Source: CAZSDU01 sp963662525 (GTDB lineage: Bacteria > Bacteroidota > Bacteroidia > Bacteroidales > FEN-979). Taken from it: a DNA stretch of 64,000 bases. The position numbers were made by a program, and so were the translations under genes. Below the pieces are notes generated by a model. That model had not been told where the DNA came from, did no database searches, and worked only from the letters and a program-made list of their open reading frames with translations. The first letter of the stretch is position 1, and each line of letters opens with the position of its first letter. The stretch lies in assembly GCA_963662525.1 (NCBI GenBank), contig OY759717.1:372001-436000 (forward strand), written 5' to 3'. This document shows positions 42,428-50,573 of this stretch, one piece after another.

Positions 42428-43594
42428 ATGAATCCCGAAGAATATAAAATTTTAGCGGTTGATGATAATCCTAAAAATCTCAAGGTGCTAGCTGCATTGC
42501 TATCAAGCAACAGTTTTATTGTCGACTATGCTTTTTCAGGGTTTGAGGCACTGAAGCTGATTGAAAGTGAAGACTATGACGTGATCCTGCTCGACATCAT
42601 GATGCCGGAAATGGATGGCTTTGAAACCTGTGAAAAGATCAGGCAAATCGAAAAAAATAAAGATGTTCCCATTATTTTTCTGACGGCAAAAACCGAAACC
42701 GACAGCATTACCCGGGGATTTCAGGTTGGAGGATATGATTATGTGACCAAACCTTTTCGCAGTGATGAATTACTGGCCCGGGTCAGAACCCATGTTGAGC
42801 TGAAGCGTCACCGCGACAAGCAGAAAGAAATCAACCGCTGGCTGGAAGAAAAAGTTGAAGAACGAACCCAGGAACTAAGCCAGGCCAACCTGCAACTTGA
42901 AAAAGCAAACCGAGAGCTCACCGCTCTCGACCGGGCAAAAAATGAATTTCTGAGGATGATCAACCATGAAATCCGCACCCCACTCAATGCGATCCTGGGC
43001 TTCACTGCTTTTTTAAAGGATGAACTGAAATCAGAACCGATTTTGGAAATGGTTGAATTCCTTGATATAGCTTCTGTGAGATTGGAGAAATTTTTAATGG
43101 TTGTCCTCCAGATTACTGAATTAATAACCAAGGATAAACCTGTTCAGGCTGAATTGGTCGTCGTTAAGGAGATAGTCTCAGAAGCACAATCAAGGCTTAA
43201 AAATGCGATCATTGAAAAAAAGCTTAGAGTAGGCATTGAAGGTGATGCATTTAACATAAAAATCCCTGGAAACAAAAAATTGCTTTTTACCTGTTTTGAA
43301 TGTATTCTCAACAATGCCATTAAATATTCACCCGATGAAAGCGTTATCAGTATCCAGTCATTTATCGAGGAAGATAAGGTTGTTGTGGAATTTATTGATG
43401 AAGGATCCGGGTTCAGTGAAGAAGCCATGAATAGTCTTTTCCAGTTTTTTGCCGTGGGAGAGCAGCATGTGGATCAAAATGCCGGACTTGGACTCGCGAT
43501 GGTAAAACTTATCATGGATACCCACCAGGGAAATATAGAGGTCTGGAACAATGAAATCAGGGGAGCGACTGTGAAACTAAGTTTCATTCAATAA
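42428..43594 (+). CDS. Receiver-histidine kinase (REC-HisKA-HATPase)
   Basis: A 388-residue soluble protein. The receiver domain comes first, with the acidic pair in AVDDN, phospho-acceptor Asp56 (LLDIMMPEMDG) and Lys108 (TKPF). A coiled-coil linker (about 130-168) leads to HisKA with His180 (MINHEIRTPLNA) and a HATPase domain (about 280-388, ending with GLGLAMVKLIMDT). There is no sensor domain; it is driven by phosphorylation of its receiver from another kinase. It lies 12 bases before the beta-CASP nuclease gene, so the two are probably co-transcribed. Confidence 0.9.
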   Translation: MNPEEYKILAVDDNPKNLKVLAALLSSNSFIVDYAFSGFEALKLIESEDYDVILLDIMMPEMDGFETCEKIRQIEKNKDVPIIFLTAKTETDSITRGFQVGGYDYVTKPFRSDELLARVRTHVELKRHRDKQKEINRWLEEKVEERTQELSQANLQLEKANRELTALDRAKNEFLRMINHEIRTPLNAILGFTAFLKDELKSEPILEMVEFLDIASVRLEKFLMVVLQITELITKDKPVQAELVVVKEIVSEAQSRLKNAIIEKKLRVGIEGDAFNIKIPGNKKLLFTCFECILNNAIKYSPDESVISIQSFIEEDKVVVEFIDEGSGFSEEAMNSLFQFFAVGEQHVDQNAGLGLAMVKLIMDTHQGNIEVWNNEIRGATVKLSFIQ

Positions 43595-43606
43595 TAGCCA
43601 AATGAT

Positions 43607-44998
43607 ATGAAAATAACTTTGTATGGGGCTGCAGGAGATGTTACCGGGACAGCTTATTATATTCAGAATGATACCGTTGCAGTTATGGTGGATTGCGGAA
43701 TTTTCCAGGGTGGAAAAGAAGCAGCATTAAAAAACAAGGAGGCTCCACCGGTAAACTACCAAAGTCTGGATGCCATTATTCTGACTCATGCCCACCTGGA
43801 TCATTGCGGAAGACTGCCGCTGGTCATTAAGAGAGGATATCATGGCCCTATTTATGCCACACCCGCTACCATGGATCTCGTGGCACTCATTCTCCGTGAT
43901 GCCCTGAAAGTACAATCCAATGACCTGGAAAAATGGAACCGCATAAGGGTTCGCCAGGGAAAAGAAAAAATAGAGGCAGCCTATGATGAAAAAGATGTCG
44001 AACAGGCCATTGGCCTGATGAAACCCCTGCCCTATCACCAGGAGTTTGCCATTGCGGCAGACATGACGGTAACTGTTGATGAAGCCGGACATATCCTGGG
44101 ATCAGGTAGTCTGAAACTGATTGCCAAAGAAAATGGTCTCAGAAAATCTGTAGTATTCTCCGGCGATCTAGGACCCAGTGGTTTACCTATTGTCAGGGAC
44201 TCAGAACCATTTAGAGAAGCCGATATGGTCTTCATGGAATCCACTTATGGCGACCGCGACCATAAGCCCCTTCAGGCAACGATTGATGAAACCATCAGCA
44301 TCATCAATCATGCTTTACAAACCAAAGGGAAGATCCTGATTCCATCATTTGCCGTAGGACGCACCCAGGATATCCTTTATTATATCGAACAGGCTTTCCG
44401 GAGTGGAGGACTACCAAGGTTTCCGATATACATTGACAGTCCGATGGCGATCGAAGCCACCCGCATTTACATGAGTCATGCCGAATTATTTGATGAGGAG
44501 ATGAAAGAGTTTATCAGCAGCGGAGCAATGCAGCGTGACAAAGGATATATCCATCCGACAGCCAGCGCCGAAGATTCCAAGAAGCTGAATGAAGTTCCCG
44601 GACCAATGATGATCATAGCCGGAGCAGGTATGTGCAATGCGGGAAGGATCATGCACCATCTTCGCCATAATCTTTGGAAACCAGAAACATCAGTGCTGAT
44701 CGTGGGTTATCAGGCTGAAGGAACCTTGGGGCGGCAACTTGTTGATGGCGCTGAATCTGTTAAAATATATGGAGAGACTATTGCCGTTCGGGCACAAATT
44801 CATAAACTGGGTGGTTTCAGTGCGCATGCGGGTCAAACTGATCTGCTGCACTGGTTTAATGCACTTGCTCCCTGCAGACCGAGGGTTGTTCTGACCCATG
44901 GCGAGGATCGCGCGCGAATTCCTCTGGCAAAGATCTTTGAAAATCGATATGGAATCAGGGTGCTCATGCCAAACTACGGAGATATCATAGAATTATAA
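43607..44998 (+). CDS. Beta-CASP metallo-beta-lactamase nuclease
   Basis: A 463-residue protein of the YSH1/CPSF-73-like family of RNA-processing nucleases. Metal-binding motifs are HAHLDH (61-66), the middle His in VDEAGHILGSGS, the Asp in FSGDLGP, and the later HAGQTD and HGEDRAR segments that belong to the beta-CASP and RMMBL parts. It probably cleaves RNA in the cytoplasm. Its place directly behind a receiver-kinase is unusual. A non-nucleolytic member cannot be excluded by sequence. Confidence 0.88.
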   Translation: MKITLYGAAGDVTGTAYYIQNDTVAVMVDCGIFQGGKEAALKNKEAPPVNYQSLDAIILTHAHLDHCGRLPLVIKRGYHGPIYATPATMDLVALILRDALKVQSNDLEKWNRIRVRQGKEKIEAAYDEKDVEQAIGLMKPLPYHQEFAIAADMTVTVDEAGHILGSGSLKLIAKENGLRKSVVFSGDLGPSGLPIVRDSEPFREADMVFMESTYGDRDHKPLQATIDETISIINHALQTKGKILIPSFAVGRTQDILYYIEQAFRSGGLPRFPIYIDSPMAIEATRIYMSHAELFDEEMKEFISSGAMQRDKGYIHPTASAEDSKKLNEVPGPMMIIAGAGMCNAGRIMHHLRHNLWKPETSVLIVGYQAEGTLGRQLVDGAESVKIYGETIAVRAQIHKLGGFSAHAGQTDLLHWFNALAPCRPRVVLTHGEDRARIPLAKIFENRYGIRVLMPNYGDIIEL

Positions 44999-45012
44999 AA
45001 GCCATGAAGAAA

Positions 45013-45411
45013 TTATTTCTCGTTTTCAAAATACTTTTTAATCAGATCCAGCATTTCATTAGCTCTAATCGGTTTGGCAAGAAATTCGCAACAACCGGCT
45101 GAGATAGCAGCATTCCGGTCTTCATCCGCGGCATATGCGGTTTGGGCAATCACCGGTAGGTTTTTTCTTATGGCCAGGATTTTGCGCGTGGTTTCAAGTC
45201 CGTTTATCCCGGGAAGTCTTATATCCATTAATACAATGTTAAAAAAAGAATTCTTCCTGCAGAGTTCAATGGCATCCTCCCCTTTTTCAGCGTGATAAAT
45301 CTTTGCTTTCGTAGGTTTCAGTAGTACATCCAGGTAATTAAAGTTGATATGATCGTCCTCCACCACGAGGATTGATTTTCCCTTCCAGTCGTATAGCCAT
45401 TTTTTATCCAT
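45013..45411 (-). CDS. Single-domain response regulator
   Basis: A 132-residue stand-alone receiver domain. It has the acidic pair Asp19-Asp20 (VVEDD), phospho-acceptor Asp63 (MDIRLPGING), a Thr in AQTAYAAD and Lys113 (LAKPI). No output domain follows. It closely resembles the C-terminal receivers of the hybrid kinases in this window, so it may be a phosphorelay intermediate. It is convergent with the beta-CASP gene and divergent from pyk. A -7 box lies at 45434-45441. Confidence 0.9.
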   Translation of the reverse strand: MDKKWLYDWKGKSILVVEDDHINFNYLDVLLKPTKAKIYHAEKGEDAIELCRKNSFFNIVLMDIRLPGINGLETTRKILAIRKNLPVIAQTAYAADEDRNAAISAGCCEFLAKPIRANEMLDLIKKYFENEK

Positions 45412-45433
45412 CGGCAGAAATTTTAGATCCGGT

Positions 45434-45441
45434 CAAATATA
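45434..45441 (-). promoter_or_regulatory. -7 element upstream of the lone receiver
   Basis: TATATTTG read leftward, 22 bases before the ATG at 45411, matches TAnnTTTG. It lies in the roughly 100-base gap to pyk, whose own promoter may be the imperfect TACCTTCG near 45485. Confidence 0.45.
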
Positions 45442-45512
45442 ATACATTTCCGGTATTTCACTATTTCACTATTTTAATATTTATTACCTTCGTCATTCAA
45501 ATTTTTTATCTG

Positions 45513-46931
45513 ATGCAGAACTTTTCCCGCCGCACAAAAATAGTTGCAACCATAGGACCAGCAAGCAGTTCCCCGGAAATGATCCATAAACTCATTAAAG
45601 CAGGGATGGATGTTGCCCGGCTTAACTTTTCCCACGGAGAATATCAGGACCATGCCCTTGTTATCAAAGATCTGAGAAGTATATCAGAAGAACTCGACAG
45701 GCCGGTCACTATTTTGCAGGATCTTCAGGGTCCTAAAATTAGGGTTGGACAGCTGCCTGATGGGAAAATTGAAATAAAAGCAGATGAAATAGTCACCTTA
45801 TTACCAGCATCTGAATATCAAGGTCGATCGGGAACAATACCCATCGATTATCCTTATGTCGCGGAAGAAGCTAAACCGGGAATGCAGGTACTCTTAGCAG
45901 ATGGATTATTTGAGCTGGAGGTCACTGAAATAAGGGGCATGGATGTTCTATGCAAGGTCATTGAAGGAGGATGTCTCACCAATCACAAAGGCGTGAATTT
46001 TCCCAATCTGAATTTGCGTCTGCCATCCCTTACTGAAAAAGATATCCGGGATCTTGAATTCGGGCTTTCCCAGGGTGTGGATTGGATATCCCTGAGTTTT
46101 GTCCGATCTGCAGAGGATGTGAAAGAATTAAAGAAACTGATCACCGAAAAAGGTTACATAAAACCGGTTATCGCTAAAATTGAAAAGCCACAAGCCATTG
46201 ATCACCTGGAAGACATCGTAAATGAAGTGAACGGGATCATGGTGGCCCGCGGAGATCTCGGCGTGGAGATGTATCCCGAAAAGGTTCCGATGCTGCAAAA
46301 ACGCATCATCGAATTATGCAATCGAAAGGGAATTACAGTGATCACCGCCACCCAGATGTTGGAGAGCATGATCCATGAACCCCGTCCTACACGGGCTGAA
46401 GCCAGCGATGTGGCCAATGCTATCATTGATGGTACCGATGCCATCATGCTTTCAGGAGAAACAGCCATGGGAGATTTCCCGGTGAAAGCTGTGGAAATGA
46501 TGGTACGTATCGCCCTGGATGTGGAATCAAAAATCGACTTTAAAACTTATCCTCCCTGCAGCCAGGCTGAAGTATATGCATTAAGCCAGTCGGTAGACCA
46601 TATGGAAGATGTGGTCCAGGCTCGTTGTATTGCAGTGCTCACTACTACTGGAAAGACAGCCCAGGCCTTGGCTGCGAATCGCCCTTCGTCTCCTGTTTTC
46701 GCCCTGACCACACATGAGCCGGTATATCATGCGCTTAACATGCTCTGGGGAATCAGACCAGTACTGATACATGAACACCCTGATACATTTGAAGCGATGG
46801 TTTCGTTGTGTGAATCAACCCTGATGGAAAAAAACATAGTCATCAGGGGTGATAAACTGATTGTACTGGGCGGTATTCCTGCACACCAATCAGGTGGAAC
46901 CAATTTTATAAAGATTCATACCGTTGGATAA
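45513..46931 (+). CDS. pyk: Pyruvate kinase
   Basis: A pyruvate kinase of about 472 residues, the last ATP-forming step of glycolysis. The start RRTKIVATIGPASSS, the ADP/PEP-binding RLNFSHGEYQDH, the catalytic Lys region KPVIAKIEKPQAIDH, the metal site MVARGDLGVE and ITATQMLESM are all present, as is DAIMLSGETAMGDFP. The frame is open upstream to 45372, but the family start is the ATG at 45513. It shares its upstream region with the divergent receiver gene. Confidence 0.97.
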   Translation: MQNFSRRTKIVATIGPASSSPEMIHKLIKAGMDVARLNFSHGEYQDHALVIKDLRSISEELDRPVTILQDLQGPKIRVGQLPDGKIEIKADEIVTLLPASEYQGRSGTIPIDYPYVAEEAKPGMQVLLADGLFELEVTEIRGMDVLCKVIEGGCLTNHKGVNFPNLNLRLPSLTEKDIRDLEFGLSQGVDWISLSFVRSAEDVKELKKLITEKGYIKPVIAKIEKPQAIDHLEDIVNEVNGIMVARGDLGVEMYPEKVPMLQKRIIELCNRKGITVITATQMLESMIHEPRPTRAEASDVANAIIDGTDAIMLSGETAMGDFPVKAVEMMVRIALDVESKIDFKTYPPCSQAEVYALSQSVDHMEDVVQARCIAVLTTTGKTAQALAANRPSSPVFALTTHEPVYHALNMLWGIRPVLIHEHPDTFEAMVSLCESTLMEKNIVIRGDKLIVLGGIPAHQSGGTNFIKIHTVG

Positions 46932-46967
46932 TTTGATATTATTTATAGTCAACAAAAAACAAGTAAT

Positions 46968-47588
46968 ATGAAAAAAAAATCACTGATTGTTATTGCAACC
47001 TTGTTTCTACCATTGATGTTAATGGCACAGACAGTCGAAGTAACCGCATTTGGAGGGTACGTCTTTCCCGGGACCTGGAATGGCAGTGAAGGACAGATAT
47101 ACATTAGGGGAAATGCTCAGTACGGAGGTCAGATCAGCATTGGCGTGAGCCGTGTAATGGATATTGACCTGATTTATAACCGTTCGGATACCAAAGCGGA
47201 AGCCCGACTCTACAATACTATTTACACGAAAGATACGCCCATAAGTGCGAACTATATGCAAGTCGGTTTCACTAAGAATTTCAGGATTAATCCGGTGGTT
47301 TCCCCTTATCTCGGACTGAACCTAGGCGCCTGTCTGATGTACCCGAAAGAAGGTCAGTACAATGAAGCCTGGTTTTTCTCTGTCGGATTAAACGGAGGTG
47401 CAAAAATTTATTTCTCAAAAAGAGTAGGGCTGAAACTTCAGGCTCAGGCTTATGTTCCAATACAGGGAGCAGGGTTCGGCTTTTATTATGGAACCGGTGG
47501 TGGCGGATCGACAGTGTCACTATATTCAACCCTGGTTCAATTCGGGTTTACGGGAGGATTGGTTTTCCGCCTTGGACGGGTTCAATAA
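46968..47588 (+). CDS. Outer-membrane beta-barrel protein
   Basis: A 206-residue protein with a signal peptide (MKKKSLIVIATLFLPLMLMAQ) and alternating polar/hydrophobic strands rich in Gly and aromatic residues (for example QISIGVSRVMDIDLIYNRS). The C-terminus ends in an amphipathic strand (GGLVFRLGRV), which fits an outer-membrane protein of the OmpA/porin-like beta-barrel class. The function is unknown. It follows pyk by 36 bases and is separated from the next gene by a bidirectional terminator. Confidence 0.75.
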   Translation: MKKKSLIVIATLFLPLMLMAQTVEVTAFGGYVFPGTWNGSEGQIYIRGNAQYGGQISIGVSRVMDIDLIYNRSDTKAEARLYNTIYTKDTPISANYMQVGFTKNFRINPVVSPYLGLNLGACLMYPKEGQYNEAWFFSVGLNGGAKIYFSKRVGLKLQAQAYVPIQGAGFGFYYGTGGGGSTVSLYSTLVQFGFTGGLVFRLGRVQ

Positions 47589-47617
47589 CAATTAAGAATT
47601 AGGAATTAAGAATGAAG

Positions 47618-47650
47618 AAAAAAACCCGGGTGTGAATGCATCCGGGTTTT
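47618..47650. terminator. Bidirectional terminator between two barrel genes
   Basis: AAAACCCGG and CCGGGTTTT flank a loop of about 12 bases, giving a 9-bp stem bordered by A and T tracts that works on either strand. It separates convergent genes. Confidence 0.8.
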
Positions 47651-47670
47651 AATTGGCAAAACATATCCTG

Positions 47671-48318
47671 TCAGCGAACGATCAAACAAAGGCCGACTTT
47701 CAGGTTAAACATGGATAGATCTTTGGTAATACGGTCATTGTATAATTCAATCTGGTTGGTCGTCCATTTGTAATTAAAGGCAACCAGGGCTCCCCAGCTG
47801 GAAAAGTTCCCGAATTTAATCAGGGCACCTACTTCCGGAGTAAGTGAAAAATCCCAGCGGGTGGTATAAATATCATACTCCTGTACCATCAGATGATGTT
47901 CCATATAATCGCCTCCGATTCCGAGGCTGATATAGGGAGAAATCATTTTATCCGGGATAAAATGATATCCGATAACTCCCTGGAAAGGAACCATCCAGGT
48001 AAACCGATAGTTGGTGGCTGTAATAGCATCTCCTTCATCTCCATAGAATGTTTCATATCCATAATTTTGACCCACCCGCTGCCAGGCAATGTTGAAACCG
48101 GCAGTAAGGCCATTCAGAACGAGGAACCTTCCACCGAGATCAAATCCGGCCGGACTGGCATTGCCAACCCATTTATTAAAATCACCTATGGTGAATGTGG
48201 TATTCCATGAAAAGGAATAATAGCTCTTTGGTGCAAATCCAAGGCCAGTCTTTTCCTGAGCCCGGGTATTACCGGCTAACAGAACGAAAACTGCAAGAAT
48301 CAGTATGATCTTTTTCAT
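47671..48318 (-). CDS. Outer-membrane beta-barrel protein
   Basis: A 215-residue protein with a signal peptide (MKKIILILAVFVLLAGNTRAQ) and about eight amphipathic strands with aromatic girdles (GGRFLVLNGLTAGFNIAWQR, SPYISLGIGGDYMEHHLMV). It ends with FNLKVGLCLIV, a plausible closing strand. It looks like a small outer-membrane barrel related to the OmpW/OmpX-like proteins of Bacteroidota; the ligand is unknown. It lies 20 bases behind the DUF4136 gene. Confidence 0.75.
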   Translation of the reverse strand: MKKIILILAVFVLLAGNTRAQEKTGLGFAPKSYYSFSWNTTFTIGDFNKWVGNASPAGFDLGGRFLVLNGLTAGFNIAWQRVGQNYGYETFYGDEGDAITATNYRFTWMVPFQGVIGYHFIPDKMISPYISLGIGGDYMEHHLMVQEYDIYTTRWDFSLTPEVGALIKFGNFSSWGALVAFNYKWTTNQIELYNDRITKDLSMFNLKVGLCLIVR

Positions 48319-48338
48319 AGTGCTTTTCTTTTTAGTGA

Positions 48339-48968
48339 TTAATTTTTACTGAACGCCTTGGTTTGGATAAATGCCTGATCAATACTTTTTTCCAGTTCTC
48401 CAATCGTATGGTAGCCTGTCAGCAAACTTCGGATATATACGTTCCAGCGAATAAAGAGAGTATCTCCCGGTTGGATGTTCTTCCGGTCTACCATATCAAT
48501 CAATAGGGTTCCGGTGGAATAGGAAGTAATGTAAGTAGGATAGTAGGGATAATAATATCCTCCGCCGCCCCAATACCATGGAGGATAATAACCAGGGTAT
48601 CCCCAATACCAGCCTGGATAGTAGATCTGGGTATTCACATTTTTAATGGCAACCACATTAATCCCCAGGTCAGGATTCTGGTTCTTTGTAACCTTGACAT
48701 AGCCCAGGTTCGTCATATTTTTCGAGATTTCATTCAGCACTGCTGCTGCATTGGCATCAAGAACCTTCCCACTGTCTTTGGGAGAAATATACGAAATGGA
48801 ATCAACAATTGAAAAGGTTGTGAATGATTTAAAGTTGATGCTGGTATCATACTTGGTATAGATAACCAGATCTTCCAGCAATCGGTCGGATGCCGGGGGA
48901 TACTTGGTGCAGGAAGCAATAAAGATTAGTCCTGCAACCAGAAAGGATAAAAATAGTTTTGCTTTCAT
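48339..48968 (-). CDS. DUF4136 lipoprotein
   Basis: A lipoprotein of about 209 residues of family DUF4136. The lipobox is FIASC, with Cys20 counted from ATG 48968. The start of the domain is SINFKSFTTFSIVDS, and the middle holds a Tyr/Trp/Gly/Pro-rich run (YYPGWYWGYPGYYPPWYWGG) that is striking and probably surface-exposed. A TTG at 48989 would add seven residues but lies within the -7 box, so ATG is chosen. It is probably co-transcribed with the barrel gene. The function is unknown. Confidence 0.85.
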   Translation of the reverse strand: MKAKLFLSFLVAGLIFIASCTKYPPASDRLLEDLVIYTKYDTSINFKSFTTFSIVDSISYISPKDSGKVLDANAAAVLNEISKNMTNLGYVKVTKNQNPDLGINVVAIKNVNTQIYYPGWYWGYPGYYPPWYWGGGGYYYPYYPTYITSYSTGTLLIDMVDRKNIQPGDTLFIRWNVYIRSLLTGYHTIGELEKSIDQAFIQTKAFSKN

Positions 48969-48986
48969 AGATTTGATTTTATGTGA

Positions 48987-49017
48987 CAAATATAAATTAA
49001 ATTTTCATTTTCACAAA
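48987..49017 (-). promoter_or_regulatory. Promoter of the DUF4136-barrel operon
   Basis: Read leftward: TTTG (49017-49014), a 19-base spacer, then TATATTTG (48994-48987), 18 bases before the ATG at 48968. It fits the consensus fully and overlaps the 3' end of the upstream glycosidase gene. Confidence 0.75.
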
Positions 49018-50519
49018 AATCCTTCCCCAGTATCAGACTGAATTAACTCATCAATACGGAATAAATTGACTCCCCATGCAGGTAGCTCAACATACAGTCC
49101 GGGCTGATGCATCTCATCGCCCCTGCGATTATATTGAACTCCTGACAGCAGATCATCGAGACTCCAGTTTTTGCCCAGTAATTCCGGCCAATAAAACCTG
49201 ACCTTCCCCTGGGAATATTGATCCCTGTAATTGATGACCGAAAGATAATATTCCTTTTCCCATTTCCAGGTCCATGCCAGAAGGTATTTGTAATTATCAT
49301 TATCTGCCCAACCGCAGCATTCGCAAAGCTGCCAATGGCCTTCATGAAATGCCGGAGAAGAAATGATCTCCATTATCCTTTTATGATAAGTCAGACTATC
49401 TTCATCTGTCTGTTCATAGGGACGGCGGCGGAGAAAAACAGGCAGTTTCGTTCGCCGGCCTTCAAATTGTCCTTCATAAAACAGATGTGCCCCCGGTAAA
49501 GTAGCCACCGCCAGAAATGCAGCTTTCCGCTTATCATTTTGAAACACCGAGGCTGCCCTGGGTTCATCATGATTTTCGATAAAGCGGATCAACTTTGACT
49601 GGTAATCGGTATCTGCATATAAATGTTGACGGATTAAAGAGACATCACCCGTTTCCAGGCGATCATATAACCGTTTATCATAACAATAGTCAAAACCCTG
49701 CTGCTGCAATTCCCATTCCAAGTCCCAGTAGGCCTCGGCCATGAATTGAAAATCAGGGTGAACGGCTTTCACTTCGCGTATCAGGCTTGTCCAGAATTCC
49801 TCAACCGGGCGGTCTCCGGCATAAGGTCCCCAGGTGCGTTCAAATACATCATTGATCAGCAACATGGCCATATCACAGCGAATCCCATCACACCGGGAAG
49901 CGATATATTTTACGGTTTCCAGGGCTGATTTCCGGAATTGAGGATGAAAGGCATTGACTTGCAAAACATCCTGCCAGGCCGGATAATATGGGTCTTTCCC
50001 ACAGGCGAATATAATATCCCCGATTCCCGTAAACGTAACGGAATCGAGTAATAAATCTTCCTTTGTTCCCTGAACAAAACATTCAGGATGCGTGTCAACC
50101 CAGATATGATCATGAGCCAGGTGGTTCGGCACATAATCAAGAATCAGGCTGATCCCGCGCCGGGCAAGCTGTCTGCGGGCTATGGCCAGTCCGGCCTCTC
50201 CACCCAGACGGGCATCAGCAATAAAATTTCTCACACAATAAGGCGAACCAACATTATCTTCCTGGCAGAAATCAGGTAAGACCCGGTGAAAATCAGCCAG
50301 ATTTCCACTATGCCGGTTGGAAATTTCTCTCCCGGCCGGACTGCGTTCCCATACCCCCATAAGCCATATTGCATCCGGTTTTAAAGCATAGAGAGCATCC
50401 CATACTTCCTCAGGAACATTAGCTAAGGTAATGTTTGTAAGGTGCTTCAGGCTCAGTTCCTCCAGCCATACCCAGGTATTGATCTCGTATATGACAGGAT
50501 TTTTTTTCCATGATTTCAT
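49011..50519 (-). CDS. GH13 family glycosidase (alpha-amylase-like)
   Basis: A 502-residue (beta/alpha)8-barrel enzyme without a signal peptide, so probably cytoplasmic. GH13 motifs: DYVPNH (Asp128), GIRCD with nucleophile Asp216, acid/base Glu262 in MAEAYWD, and ENHDE (Asp318). The N-terminal start YEINTWVWLEELS, together with an extra segment at about 60-110, sets it apart from standard alpha-amylases. The substrate is likely an intracellular alpha-glucan. The next leftward gene has its own promoter within its stop region. Confidence 0.87.
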   Translation of the reverse strand: MKSWKKNPVIYEINTWVWLEELSLKHLTNITLANVPEEVWDALYALKPDAIWLMGVWERSPAGREISNRHSGNLADFHRVLPDFCQEDNVGSPYCVRNFIADARLGGEAGLAIARRQLARRGISLILDYVPNHLAHDHIWVDTHPECFVQGTKEDLLLDSVTFTGIGDIIFACGKDPYYPAWQDVLQVNAFHPQFRKSALETVKYIASRCDGIRCDMAMLLINDVFERTWGPYAGDRPVEEFWTSLIREVKAVHPDFQFMAEAYWDLEWELQQQGFDYCYDKRLYDRLETGDVSLIRQHLYADTDYQSKLIRFIENHDEPRAASVFQNDKRKAAFLAVATLPGAHLFYEGQFEGRRTKLPVFLRRRPYEQTDEDSLTYHKRIMEIISSPAFHEGHWQLCECCGWADNDNYKYLLAWTWKWEKEYYLSVINYRDQYSQGKVRFYWPELLGKNWSLDDLLSGVQYNRRGDEMHQPGLYVELPAWGVNLFRIDELIQSDTGEGFL

Positions 50520-50573
50520 GAAGGGAAATTACATAATTTTTTTTTTCATTGGACAATTTTGTATTTTTACGAT

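Noticed and set aside
45372..45512. N-terminal extension of pyruvate kinase
   Set aside because: It overlaps the divergent receiver gene, and the family start matches ATG 45513.
47590..47616. ATTAAGAATT-type short repeats before the terminator
   Set aside because: They are simple low-complexity sequence without structure or regular period.
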